Shown: piece by piece, positions 53,760 through 62,124 of the stretch
How positions within the stretch are numbered: the stretch's first letter is position 1
Layout: every line of letters begins with the position of its first letter
NCBI RefSeq assembly: GCF_017163935.1
Contig: NZ_JABVZR010000001.1
Span: 124,001-188,000 of the forward strand
Source: Novosphingobium terrae
Lineage (GTDB): Bacteria > Pseudomonadota > Alphaproteobacteria > Sphingomonadales > Sphingomonadaceae
Direction: 5' to 3'
Length of the DNA: 64,000 nt
Notes under the pieces: model-generated
Told to the model about the DNA's origin: nothing
What the model saw: only the letters and a program-made list of their open reading frames with translations
Databases searched by the model: none
Program-made: the position numbers and the translations under genes

Positions 53760-55811
53760 TCATTTGTCTAAATATTCAATTAAGACAGAATTTATAGATC
53801 GCCACGTCTCCGTCTTTCTTGTGGACATGACGGAAATAATTGTTTTCTTAAATTCTGATTTGCTCATCTTTATTTCATATTCTTTATATAGGTCATCAAT
53901 TAAGATCTTCCCACTCGCTACCTTTTTCCAGTCCGTTTTCCACGTCGCTTCGAATTCGCTATGAGCTCTTTCGCATTCAGCGACAAAGGCATCGACCCAT
54001 GTAGTCTCTTCCAGTGCAGTGACGTCGTCCTTGAGTTTTTCAATCCGTTGCCAGAGGATTTTTGCTGCATCCGGGATCGTCTTCAATTGAATTTCTTTCG
54101 GCCTTAGGCCTGCATTTTCGGGCTCGAATTTGTTATATACGCTTGCTATCACATGACTATCGAGCTGCCTGATAGCAATTTCTTCCAATTGCTGTGAAAA
54201 GGAGCCGCGAGATTCGGGGGGGTGTCCTGATTTTTCAGATATTACGTCAAATAAAATTTCCTCGTCTAAGAGATAATTTTCGATGCAATATCTTTCGAGC
54301 TGATAGACCTTCACCAAGTTTGAGCTTTTCAAGTCAGAGATGTTCCTGTCTCTATCGAAAATGAACAACTGCTTTTTTGTTAGATTCCCATTTTTTTCTT
54401 GTTCTTGCAGTTTTGGGATATCTTTTTCTATCTCGGACCGACCTCCAAGAGGTTGAACTTTGAAGCCCTGAAGAGAGTCTGCATAGCCAGCCTGTAGAAT
54501 AATGGCATCATGATCGCCTTCGACAAAAACAGATCCTCTTGAGAATAGAAGATCGGAAGTGCTAGCGCCCAAGCGGTTTAATACTTCAAAAACCTCTTTG
54601 CTATCTTGTTGATAGATGGGGGTAATGTCGGTCGATGTTCTTAAGTGAAATAATTTTGATTTTTCGTCTTCAAAGGCATCGCGAACTATTTCAGGAGAGT
54701 GGCTGCAAACAAATAACTGCAGCCCTTTTTCCTCGACGCAACGATCTTTCATAAACCGTGTGATGCGGGAGCAAACGGCAGCGTTCAAATGAAGCTCAGG
54801 TTCGTCCAGCATGACAATTGTATTTTTGTTACTGCTTAGCCTGAGAGTGAGAAACGTGAGGATCAATCCTTTTTCCCCACTACTCATGCTGTCTATATCA
54901 AAAATTTTCCCAGAGCTCTTTTCTTCGACCAAAACTCGCAAAACGCCCTGTTCGCTGAAGGAAACGCCGGAAAGCTTTTTGCCGGGAAGTAATTCGTCAA
55001 ATATTAAGTTAAACTCTTGCGAAAGTTTCTCTCTACCGCTTTCGCTTAAAAGAAGGTTTTGAATGATTAACTGCTTTAATCGACCCCATTTTACTGCGGG
55101 CTGGGCAAGGTGGGACATTATTTGCTGTTGAATGTCGCCGGACCCAAGTTGAATAGCAACTTCTCCGCTTGGAAGTGCGCGATCAGCAGTGAAATAATTG
55201 AAATTGGTTAGATTTGGGGTCAACGATCTTTCGAGGAAATTGATAAAAATCTGAGAATTTATATCAGCACCCTTGGCTATTCCACTTTCAGTTTCAAGAG
55301 AAAGATCCATATTGTATTCGTTTGATATGCTAATTTTCTTAACAATTTCATTAACGGCGCTCTTCGCTGATTGTAATTGAGCCTGACCTTGCGGGGTTGA
55401 AAGAAAAGAGGTTAGGTCAGTTGCGCTATCATTAATTGAGCGGGCTAACTGTGTTTGCAAAACCATCATTGAAAGCGGTTCAACGGAGGTTTTTAAACGA
55501 TCAATTTCATCCTGTTCTAATTTTATTATCATTTGAATATTTATAGGTTTTGTGGGGTCGTTGGCAAGCAATGCAAATGGCGCATTAGTCGCTACACCTC
55601 CGTTTTGAACTGCTCCTAAGCTGACTAAAACCTGTTGCGCTTCGCCACTGTATCTTTGGGCCAATAGCGACTTGCAGAGCCTGATCGCTTCAAGGATCGT
55701 CGTTTTACCAACGGCATTCGGGCCAGCTATAACATTCAGGCCTCGGCCAGCATCAAATGATATTTTTTCAAGACCACGAAAATTCTTTATTGTAAGGCGC
55801 TCGATGTGCAC
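53760..55811 (-). CDS. OLD-family ATPase/TOPRIM nuclease, likely anti-phage
   Basis: 683 residues. ABC/SMC-type ATPase: Walker A GPNAVGKT at 30-37, signature MSSGEKG about 309-315, Walker B TIVMLDEPE 331-339 with switch H371 (CSHSPE). The C-terminal TOPRIM domain has E431 in FVEGDHDA and the DRDRN aspartates 486-490. This is the overcoming-lysogenisation-defect layout of standalone (class 1) OLD nucleases, used in phage defence. No helicase partner lies next to it. AT-rich, near the island's right end. Confidence 0.88.
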   Translation of the reverse strand: MHIERLTIKNFRGLEKISFDAGRGLNVIAGPNAVGKTTILEAIRLCKSLLAQRYSGEAQQVLVSLGAVQNGGVATNAPFALLANDPTKPINIQMIIKLEQDEIDRLKTSVEPLSMMVLQTQLARSINDSATDLTSFLSTPQGQAQLQSAKSAVNEIVKKISISNEYNMDLSLETESGIAKGADINSQIFINFLERSLTPNLTNFNYFTADRALPSGEVAIQLGSGDIQQQIMSHLAQPAVKWGRLKQLIIQNLLLSESGREKLSQEFNLIFDELLPGKKLSGVSFSEQGVLRVLVEEKSSGKIFDIDSMSSGEKGLILTFLTLRLSSNKNTIVMLDEPELHLNAAVCSRITRFMKDRCVEEKGLQLFVCSHSPEIVRDAFEDEKSKLFHLRTSTDITPIYQQDSKEVFEVLNRLGASTSDLLFSRGSVFVEGDHDAIILQAGYADSLQGFKVQPLGGRSEIEKDIPKLQEQEKNGNLTKKQLFIFDRDRNISDLKSSNLVKVYQLERYCIENYLLDEEILFDVISEKSGHPPESRGSFSQQLEEIAIRQLDSHVIASVYNKFEPENAGLRPKEIQLKTIPDAAKILWQRIEKLKDDVTALEETTWVDAFVAECERAHSEFEATWKTDWKKVASGKILIDDLYKEYEIKMSKSEFKKTIISVMSTRKTETWRSINSVLIEYLDK

Positions 55812-56193
55812 GCGAAGCTCCTATGTTACCGTTGCCTAAGCAACTTAGATAGCGCGCGGTTAAATGTGAAGAGCCTATGGGTGGCGGTCTTACATCACCC
55901 CATTTCTGTCGCTATTTATGTGACCTTTGGGGTGGAGTGGTGCAGATGCTTCCACTTTTTCCTGGAAAGAAAGTGAAATGGAAAAGTAGATTTCCCTGCT
56001 CGTATTTTACCGATGCGGCACATATCGCGTTGATGTGGCGGGCATCGGTGGAGCGGTGTGTTTCCAGTCAGGCCAGCAGTCGCAGTGGCAAGTTCGAGAT
56101 TTTAATCTCCCCATGTGTGGGTAAAAGTGTGGGATCTCTAAAAGGGATGTGGTCATAAGTTTATGAAATAAAAATATTATTTATGTTTTTTGG
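55812..56193. other. 382-base stretch without a supported gene, at the right end of the island
   Basis: A 93-residue open frame lacks a ribosome site and domain. The sequence TGTGTGGGTAAAAGTGTGGG (56114-56133) resembles GTGTGGGGAAGGATGTGGGT just before the integrase start (43009-43027), so both ends of the island may hold integrase arm sites. Confidence 0.45.
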
Positions 56194-56214
56194 AATCCCT
56201 CCCGCTCCGCCATT
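56194..56214 (+). repeat. attR: 21-bp copy of the tRNA-Ser 3' end
   Basis: Exact copy of 42878-42898. Only the 3' tip of the tRNA is present, marking the right boundary of the 13.3-kb island. The next gene after it is core-like. Confidence 0.93.
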
Positions 56215-56258
56215 ACCCTTGTCAGCGATATTATTCGGCCTTGGGCCGACCGGCTCTC

Positions 56259-57077
56259 TCAAGAGCCTGCGGTCTCCGGCTGGAACATCGCGTTGAGATA
56301 GGCCGCGATCCTCACGCCTGCCTGTTCCAGTCGCTCATCCACCTCCGCCTGATGCTGCTGCGCGTAATCCTCGGACAGTTTGTGGGTCTGGGGGTAGATG
56401 GTTTTGCGCAGGGCGATGCTCTCATGCACCCATTGCTCGGGTGAAGAAGCGCTCCAGGCCGAGACCTGCGTCGGGGTGATGCTGGCCGACAAAGCTGAAG
56501 CATAGGTCGCCGAAGACAGCCCGCGATGCTCGATCAGCCCGTAATCCCACACGCCATGCAGCGGCATCGGGCGGCCCAGAAACACCACGGGTACATCATT
56601 GCCGCCATGATCATTATGGTCCCCACCCGCGCCCGCATGCAGCGGCTGGTGCAGATCGCCGATGATATGCACGACGAAGCGCAGGGCGACACGCTTCTCC
56701 TCCTTGTCGCGCTTCGGATCGCGCAGCACGGCGCTGTAGGCGGCCAGAGCGCTGATCGCATCGCCCTCGCGCGGGCGGTCGGAGGGCTGATAGTCGTCGC
56801 CCGCCACTGTCACATAATGCCAGTGCCCGGCCCGGTGCCGCCAGAAATCAGTGGGGGCCGAGCGCATCTCATCGGGCCATGTCGAGGCCTGCGCCAGATC
56901 CTCCTTGCCCATAAATTGATGGATTTGCGCGGCAGCAGCCTCGCTCAGATGTTTCTCGGCGATCAGGCCGGTGATCTGATGGCCTTCGGCGCCCCAGGCC
57001 AGAGCCGGGGTGGCGGATACCGTCATGGAGAGCAGAGGGGCCAGAAAGGCGGCGGAAATCAGAGAGGTCAGTCGCAT
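56259..57077 (-). CDS. S1/P1 family nuclease, secreted
   Basis: 272 residues. The signal peptide cleaves after ALA so that mature protein begins WGAEGHQ, giving the Trp1 amino group and histidine needed for the trinuclear zinc site. Further ligands lie in STWPDEMR, HWHYVTVAG, FVVHIIGDLHQPLHAG and DHNDHGGND. Cleaves single-stranded nucleic acids in the periplasm or outside. Full length. Confidence 0.92.
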   Translation of the reverse strand: MRLTSLISAAFLAPLLSMTVSATPALAWGAEGHQITGLIAEKHLSEAAAAQIHQFMGKEDLAQASTWPDEMRSAPTDFWRHRAGHWHYVTVAGDDYQPSDRPREGDAISALAAYSAVLRDPKRDKEEKRVALRFVVHIIGDLHQPLHAGAGGDHNDHGGNDVPVVFLGRPMPLHGVWDYGLIEHRGLSSATYASALSASITPTQVSAWSASSPEQWVHESIALRKTIYPQTHKLSEDYAQQHQAEVDERLEQAGVRIAAYLNAMFQPETAGS

Positions 57078-57338
57078 GGCGGGCCGGATAAGTCAGTGAT
57101 GTTGCAGATCAGAGGCGGAACGCGCAGCACTTTCGCGTCAAGTCTGGGGTTGGCTGCCTGAATAGGGGCTTTCTGTTTCATGTGATGGGCCAGACTGTGG
57201 CATTTTTGCGTCTAAATGAAATTTATATAGCAGAAGCATATAAATTTGTCATGAATTTGCCGCCGCCAGCCCCTAGCCAGCAGCATCCGTCCGCTTGTGC
57301 GGATGCGAAAGACTTTGAATTCACAGGGGCACATCAAT

Positions 57339-59897
57339 ATGTTACGTTTTGCTCACGCAGCTTCGCTGAGTGTCATGGCGGCTGCACTGCTCACCGCCGC
57401 ACCCGCCTTCGCCCAGTCCACCGGCACCCAGACCTTCGAAGGGTCGATCGTGGTGAACGGCAAGAAGGACATCAAGCCGATCGAGGGCATCACCCTGCCT
57501 GACACGCCCAAGGAAAAGCGGGTTTTCGATCAGGATATGATCGACCACCAGACTGCCGGCCAGACCGTGGATGATATCATCAACTACATGCCTGGCGTCA
57601 GTTTCCAGAACAACGGCCCCTATGGCGACGCGGGCGGCACGCTCTCGATCCATGGTTTCGACGGCAGCCGCATTTCGCAGACGCTCGACGGCATTCCGAT
57701 GAACGATTCGGGCAATTACTCGCTCTATCCGTCGGAGCAGATCGATTCCGAACTGATCGAGCGTATCGACGTCACGCTGGGCTCGACCGACATCGACAGC
57801 CCGACCGCCTCGGCCACCGGCTCGACGGTCAACTACATCATGCGCAATCCCACCGAGGATTTCCATGTCCGCATGAAGGGCACCGTGGGCCAGTGGGACG
57901 GCATGCGCATCTTCGGCGTGGTCGATACCGGCATCTTCACGCCGTTCGGCACGCGCGCGCTGCTCTCGGCCAGCCGCCAGACCAGCTCCTTCCCCTATGA
58001 TCCCAACGCCAAGCTGTCACGCGCGCAGGCCAACGCCAAGATCTATCAGCCGATCGGTTCGGCCGATGATTTCCTCTCGCTGGCCGGTTGGTGGAGCCAG
58101 TCGCGCGGCAACCGCTATGGCGACGTGCTGCTCAACGGTTCCTACCCCACGGCCGCCAATGTGCGCGCCGCCCTTGCCGCCGGCACCTGCCAGGAAGCCG
58201 TGGCAACCCCGGGCAAGAAGGACACGGCCAATGGCTGCGGCACGTCCTATGATCTGGGCTATAACCCCACCAATCGTTACAACATCCGCATGAACAGCCG
58301 CTTCACGCTGGGCCATGGGCTGATCCTGACCTTCGATCCCAGCTACAACTACACCAAGTCGAACGGCAGCGCCGCCGTGACCGCCACCGAAGGCACCTAC
58401 AGCCTGAAGAACGGCACCAAGACCACGTCGATCGCCGGCTTCATCGGCGGCAAGCCCTATCTGGGCGGGGTGGATCTGAACGGCGATGGCGACACGCTCG
58501 ATACGGTGGAGATGGATGCGCCCACCAACACCGTCACCAAGCGTATCGTGGCGGTCACCAACCTGATCTGGAAGGCCAATGCCAGCAACACGCTGCGCCT
58601 GAACTACACCTTCGACCATGCCTATCTGCGCCAGACCGGCGAGCTGGGCCAGATGCAGCAGAATGGCGAACCGGCCAGCTATTTCACCGATGGCAACCCC
58701 ATCCTCGACGCTTCGGGCCTGCCGATCGAAAAGCGCAACCGCTCCTCGATCTCGATGCTCAACCAGGTGGCGGGCGAATATCGCGGCGAGTTCATCGACC
58801 ATCGGCTGGTGCTGACCGGCGGGGTGCGCGCGCCCTTCTTCCATCGCGACCTGACCAACTATTGCGTCTCGGAATCGGGCGGCAGCGGCTATGTCGACTG
58901 CTTCAACAACCCGACCTATCAGGCCGCCTTCCTGGCCGCCAACCCCACCTATCAGCCACCGCAGTCGCGCCACTACAATTTCAACAGCGTGCTGCCCAGC
59001 GCCGGTTTCACCTTCAAGGTGATCCCCAGCACCAGCCTGTTCTTCGACTATTCGCAGGGCATCTATGTGCCCAGCACCGACAATCTGTATGACTCTTTCG
59101 CCTTCGCGACCTCGGATTCGCGCTCTGCGCCCGTGCCCGAGCGGACCTTCAACTTCGAGGGCGGCGTGCGCTACAAGACCAGCAAGGTTCAGGCCGAAGT
59201 GTCGGGCTGGTACACGGTCTATCATAACCGCATCGCGGAATCGAACATCGTCAGCCCGCAGGACGATACGACCACCATCACCGTCTTCACCAATCTGGGC
59301 ACGGTTCACAAATATGGTGTCGATGCCAGCGTCAGCTACAAGCCGGTGTCCGCGCTCAGCTTCTACGTCTTCGGCTCCTATCTGAAGTCGAAGATCCTGG
59401 GCGACGTGTTGAATGGTGCCTGCACCGCCAACAATGTGAAATATGGTGATTCGGCCGGCATTGGCACCTGCACCGCCGTGGGCCAGTCGACCTATGCGCT
59501 GACCGCCGGGATGCGTGAATCGGGTTCGCCCACCTTCATGATCGGCACGCGCGTGCAGGCCCATGTCGGTCCGCTGGACATCGGCATTCAGGCCAAGCAC
59601 ACCGGCCCGCGCTATGTGAACGACCAGAACACGCCGTTCTACACCAGCGCGACCAACCACACGGTGATCTTCCCGTCGACGGCGGCAGCCTATACGCTGG
59701 TCGATCTGGATGTGCGCATGAAGGCTGGCTTCCTGGGTCTGAACGACAAGACCTATCTCCAGCTCAACGTCCACAACCTGTTCAACGAGTTCTATGTTGG
59801 CGGGTTCAGCGGCGGCACCGTGTCGAACACCTATGCACCCTATGCCTATGTCGGCACGCCGCGCACGATCAGCGGCTCGATCAACGTCGCGTTCTAA
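57339..59897 (+). CDS. TonB-dependent outer-membrane receptor
   Basis: 852 residues from ATG 57339 (AGGGG 9 bases upstream). Signal peptide SVMAAALLTAAPAFAQ, a plug domain (DDIINYMPGVSFQNNGPYGDAGG; IHGFDGSRISQTLDGIPMND), and a large barrel ending in the RTISGSINVAF strand with aromatic C terminus. It has no clear TonB-box ligand hint; FecA-like size. Strong terminator follows. Divergent from the S1/P1 nuclease gene. Confidence 0.92.
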   Translation: MLRFAHAASLSVMAAALLTAAPAFAQSTGTQTFEGSIVVNGKKDIKPIEGITLPDTPKEKRVFDQDMIDHQTAGQTVDDIINYMPGVSFQNNGPYGDAGGTLSIHGFDGSRISQTLDGIPMNDSGNYSLYPSEQIDSELIERIDVTLGSTDIDSPTASATGSTVNYIMRNPTEDFHVRMKGTVGQWDGMRIFGVVDTGIFTPFGTRALLSASRQTSSFPYDPNAKLSRAQANAKIYQPIGSADDFLSLAGWWSQSRGNRYGDVLLNGSYPTAANVRAALAAGTCQEAVATPGKKDTANGCGTSYDLGYNPTNRYNIRMNSRFTLGHGLILTFDPSYNYTKSNGSAAVTATEGTYSLKNGTKTTSIAGFIGGKPYLGGVDLNGDGDTLDTVEMDAPTNTVTKRIVAVTNLIWKANASNTLRLNYTFDHAYLRQTGELGQMQQNGEPASYFTDGNPILDASGLPIEKRNRSSISMLNQVAGEYRGEFIDHRLVLTGGVRAPFFHRDLTNYCVSESGGSGYVDCFNNPTYQAAFLAANPTYQPPQSRHYNFNSVLPSAGFTFKVIPSTSLFFDYSQGIYVPSTDNLYDSFAFATSDSRSAPVPERTFNFEGGVRYKTSKVQAEVSGWYTVYHNRIAESNIVSPQDDTTTITVFTNLGTVHKYGVDASVSYKPVSALSFYVFGSYLKSKILGDVLNGACTANNVKYGDSAGIGTCTAVGQSTYALTAGMRESGSPTFMIGTRVQAHVGPLDIGIQAKHTGPRYVNDQNTPFYTSATNHTVIFPSTAAAYTLVDLDVRMKAGFLGLNDKTYLQLNVHNLFNEFYVGGFSGGTVSNTYAPYAYVGTPRTISGSINVAF

Positions 59898-59920
59898 GTC
59901 AGGGCGAGGCAAGACAAGAG

Positions 59921-59952
59921 GGGGCGGGCGTCTGTGGCGCCCGCCCTTTTTT
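59921..59952 (+). terminator. Rho-independent terminator after the TonB receptor
   Basis: GGGCGGGCG stem with CGCCCGCCC and a run of six T, 24 bases after the stop codon. Confidence 0.9.
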
Positions 59953-59973
59953 GGTTTTGAAGATCAAGAGAAG

Positions 59974-60201
59974 ATGCGAGGGGTTACCCCCTCGCGCTCC
60001 CATAACGTCTTCCGACGAAGCGGCAGTGGTGCCCCATCGTGGCGCTTTTGCCTCTCCACCTGCACAAGGCTAAAGCGCCGCAGGCAGCTTTTCATGATCG
60101 ATAAGCTTTAAAGCCTGCAGCGCGGCGATCTTACCCTATGGCCGAACCCTTAGCGCCTACGCTGACAATTAAAGGGAGCGCGAGGGTTATGACCCTCGCA
60201 T
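59974..60201 (-). repeat. Intergenic hairpin-ended element, copy E
   Basis: 228 bp, same orientation as C and D. Ends at 59974-60001 (stem GCGAGGGG, loop TTA type) and 60174-60201 (GCGAGGGT with ACCCTCGC). The GGCGCC hairpin of the interior is more degraded here (AAAGCGCCGCAGGC). It lies after the TonB terminator and 12 bases from the stop of the convergent glycosyltransferase gene. Confidence 0.88.
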
Positions 60202-60212
60202 TGTCTCTTTCC

Positions 60213-61667
60213 TTAAAGCCCCTTCAACCGCTGCCTCATCCGCCCCAGCGCCATCGCGGCGAAGAGGATCAAGGCCGCCTCCGCCGGATTGCGCAAACGG
60301 CCCTGCGCCTGATCCACCATCTGCGCGCTCAGCAGCACATTGATCAGCCATGCCGCCGTCACCAGAGTCAGGAAAATCGGATCGCTGGGTGCTGCGGGAG
60401 CCGCGCGCATCGCTTCCCGCAGCAGCACCAGCACGCGCCACAGCACAAAGGCGAAGAACAGGCCCGTCAGCAGCGATCCGGCCTCTTCCAGCAGGAAGAC
60501 CGGGCTCAGCACCTGCGCCAGCCACGCCTGCCTGGCATCATGGGCATAGACCAGCTGCTGGCGCCATCCGGCGGGATCGCGGCCGATGCCGAGGTAATCC
60601 ACGGTGATCTTGGTGGTGTTGCCGCGCACAAAGACCGTCACCGTATCCAGCACCGCCGCCTTGATGAAGGGCACGGGGTGCAGCCGCACCTCGGTGAGGA
60701 AGCGGGCGGGCGAGGTGCCGGCCTCCTGCGTCACCACATCCTCGGGCGGGGTGATGCCATTGGCTTTTTCGGTGATCAGGATCTTGCTGCGCAGGTTCCA
60801 GGCCAGATTGGCGCTGCCGGTGTTGTAGCCGATATGGCCGGTGACGGACGTAAAGATCGCCACCCAGATCGCGAAAGGCACCAGCGCCATCGCCGCCATC
60901 GCATAAAGCCCGGGCCGCTTCAGTCGCGCCCGTGCCGGCGGGCTCAGCAGCGCCAGCACGAAGGTGACGGGCAGCATCAGCAGCACGACAGGGCGGGTCA
61001 GCATGGCCAGCCCCAGCGCCAGCCCGCCGATCAGGAAAGGTGCGATCCTGCCGCCGCGCAGCCCCGACAGCGTGGCATAAAGCCACACCATGCAGAGCGG
61101 GGTGACGATCGCCTCGGTCACCAGCTGATGCGGAAAGGCCAGATTCTGCGGGATGCAGGCATAGATCAGCCCGCAGGCCAGCGGGGCCCGGGGCCATGGA
61201 GTTACCCGCCCTGCGAGACGCGCCACCAGCCATGCCGCCAGCACGGCCAGAGCGATCTGCATCACAATCACGCCCACCGGCCCGGCCAAAGTCCAGGGGA
61301 TCAGCGCGAAGATATATTCGCCCGGCACGATGGGCGATTGAGTCATGGCCGGCAGCAGCGGATCATGCAGATCGGCGAAGATTTTCAGGATGCGCGTGCG
61401 CTCCAGCCCGCGGTCGCCCCAGGAAAAGGCGCGGAAATCGGTGGCCCGATCGTAGGCCAGAATCAGCAGATGCAGCCCCAGCGTGATTGCCGCCACCCAC
61501 AGCGCCTGTTTGCGGACCTCGGGAGGCAGGGCGGCGCTATCGCCGGTGAGGCTTGGCTTGAAAGCAGGCAAGGATGATCCCCAACAGGCTGAAACGTCGG
61601 CACTGAAACAATGATGGGGCTTAGAACGCATCCGCGTAAAATTTCGCTGAATTGCGGTGATCGCCAT
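60213..61667 (-). CDS. Polytopic GT-C/ArnT-like glycosyltransferase
   Basis: 484 residues (472 if the ATG at 61631 is used). About 10 membrane helices (WVAAITLGLHLLILAYD; GVIVMQIALAVLAAWLVARL; PFLIGGLALGLAMLTRPVVLLMLPV; and more) with a periplasmic segment. The loop DRATDFRAFSWGDRGLERTR and the PHQLVTEAIVTPL stretch resemble lipid-linked-sugar transferases (GT39/ArnT). Donor and acceptor unknown. It lies in a cluster with an EamA-like and a UbiA-like gene that also handle polyprenyl chemistry. Confidence 0.7.
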   Translation of the reverse strand: MAITAIQRNFTRMRSKPHHCFSADVSACWGSSLPAFKPSLTGDSAALPPEVRKQALWVAAITLGLHLLILAYDRATDFRAFSWGDRGLERTRILKIFADLHDPLLPAMTQSPIVPGEYIFALIPWTLAGPVGVIVMQIALAVLAAWLVARLAGRVTPWPRAPLACGLIYACIPQNLAFPHQLVTEAIVTPLCMVWLYATLSGLRGGRIAPFLIGGLALGLAMLTRPVVLLMLPVTFVLALLSPPARARLKRPGLYAMAAMALVPFAIWVAIFTSVTGHIGYNTGSANLAWNLRSKILITEKANGITPPEDVVTQEAGTSPARFLTEVRLHPVPFIKAAVLDTVTVFVRGNTTKITVDYLGIGRDPAGWRQQLVYAHDARQAWLAQVLSPVFLLEEAGSLLTGLFFAFVLWRVLVLLREAMRAAPAAPSDPIFLTLVTAAWLINVLLSAQMVDQAQGRLRNPAEAALILFAAMALGRMRQRLKGL

Positions 61668-61761
61668 CTTGCCCCTGATCGATAGCGATAGCAGGATGTT
61701 CTATCCGAACAGAAAGGATTAAGGCAATTGGGCTAGGGAAAGCGCTCTGCCGGAGTCCCTT

Positions 61762-62124
61762 ATGCGTCTGCAATCCCTTCTTCTGATCCTGCTGAGCGTG
61801 TCGCTCTCCGCTGTTGCTCAGCTGCTGCTCAAGATGGGCGTGGCCAGGGTGAAGCAGGGCAGCGCGCTGTCGGCGGGGATGGCCTATGCCACATCGCCGC
61901 AGATCATCGGCGGCTTTGCGCTGTATGGGCTGGGGGCTTTTGTCTGGCTCTATGTGCTCTCGCGCCTGCCGCTCAGCGCGGCCTATCCTTTCGTGGGCAT
62001 CGGCTTTGTGCTGACCATGGCATTCGGCGTGCTGGTGCTGGGCGAAAGCCTGAGCGCCATGCGCCTGCTCGGCACGGCGCTGATCGCGGTGGGCTGCGTC
62101 TGCGTCGCGCGGAGCGTGGCGTGA
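61762..62124 (+). CDS. Small EamA/SMR-type membrane protein (ArnE/ArnF-like)
   Basis: 120 residues, four membrane helices (LLLILLSVSLSAVAQLLLK; IIGGFALYGLGAFVWLYVLS; AAYPFVGIGFVLTMAFGVLVLGE; LLGTALIAVGCVCVARSVA). Half-size DMT fold such as the ArnE/F flippase subunits; likely dimeric. Its stop overlaps the HAD-UbiA start (ATGA), so coupled. Possible role: moving polyprenyl-linked sugars. Confidence 0.75.
   Translation: MRLQSLLLILLSVSLSAVAQLLLKMGVARVKQGSALSAGMAYATSPQIIGGFALYGLGAFVWLYVLSRLPLSAAYPFVGIGFVLTMAFGVLVLGESLSAMRLLGTALIAVGCVCVARSVA

Noticed and set aside
53574..53771. 65-residue plus-strand open frame upstream of the OLD gene
   Set aside because: Overlaps the candidate res site and has no convincing ribosome site.
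55877..56158. 93-residue plus-strand open frame before attR
   Set aside because: No ribosome site, no recognised domain, overlaps possible integrase arm sites.
58017..59912. Long minus-strand open frame opposite the TonB receptor
   Set aside because: Shadow frame of a well-supported receptor gene.
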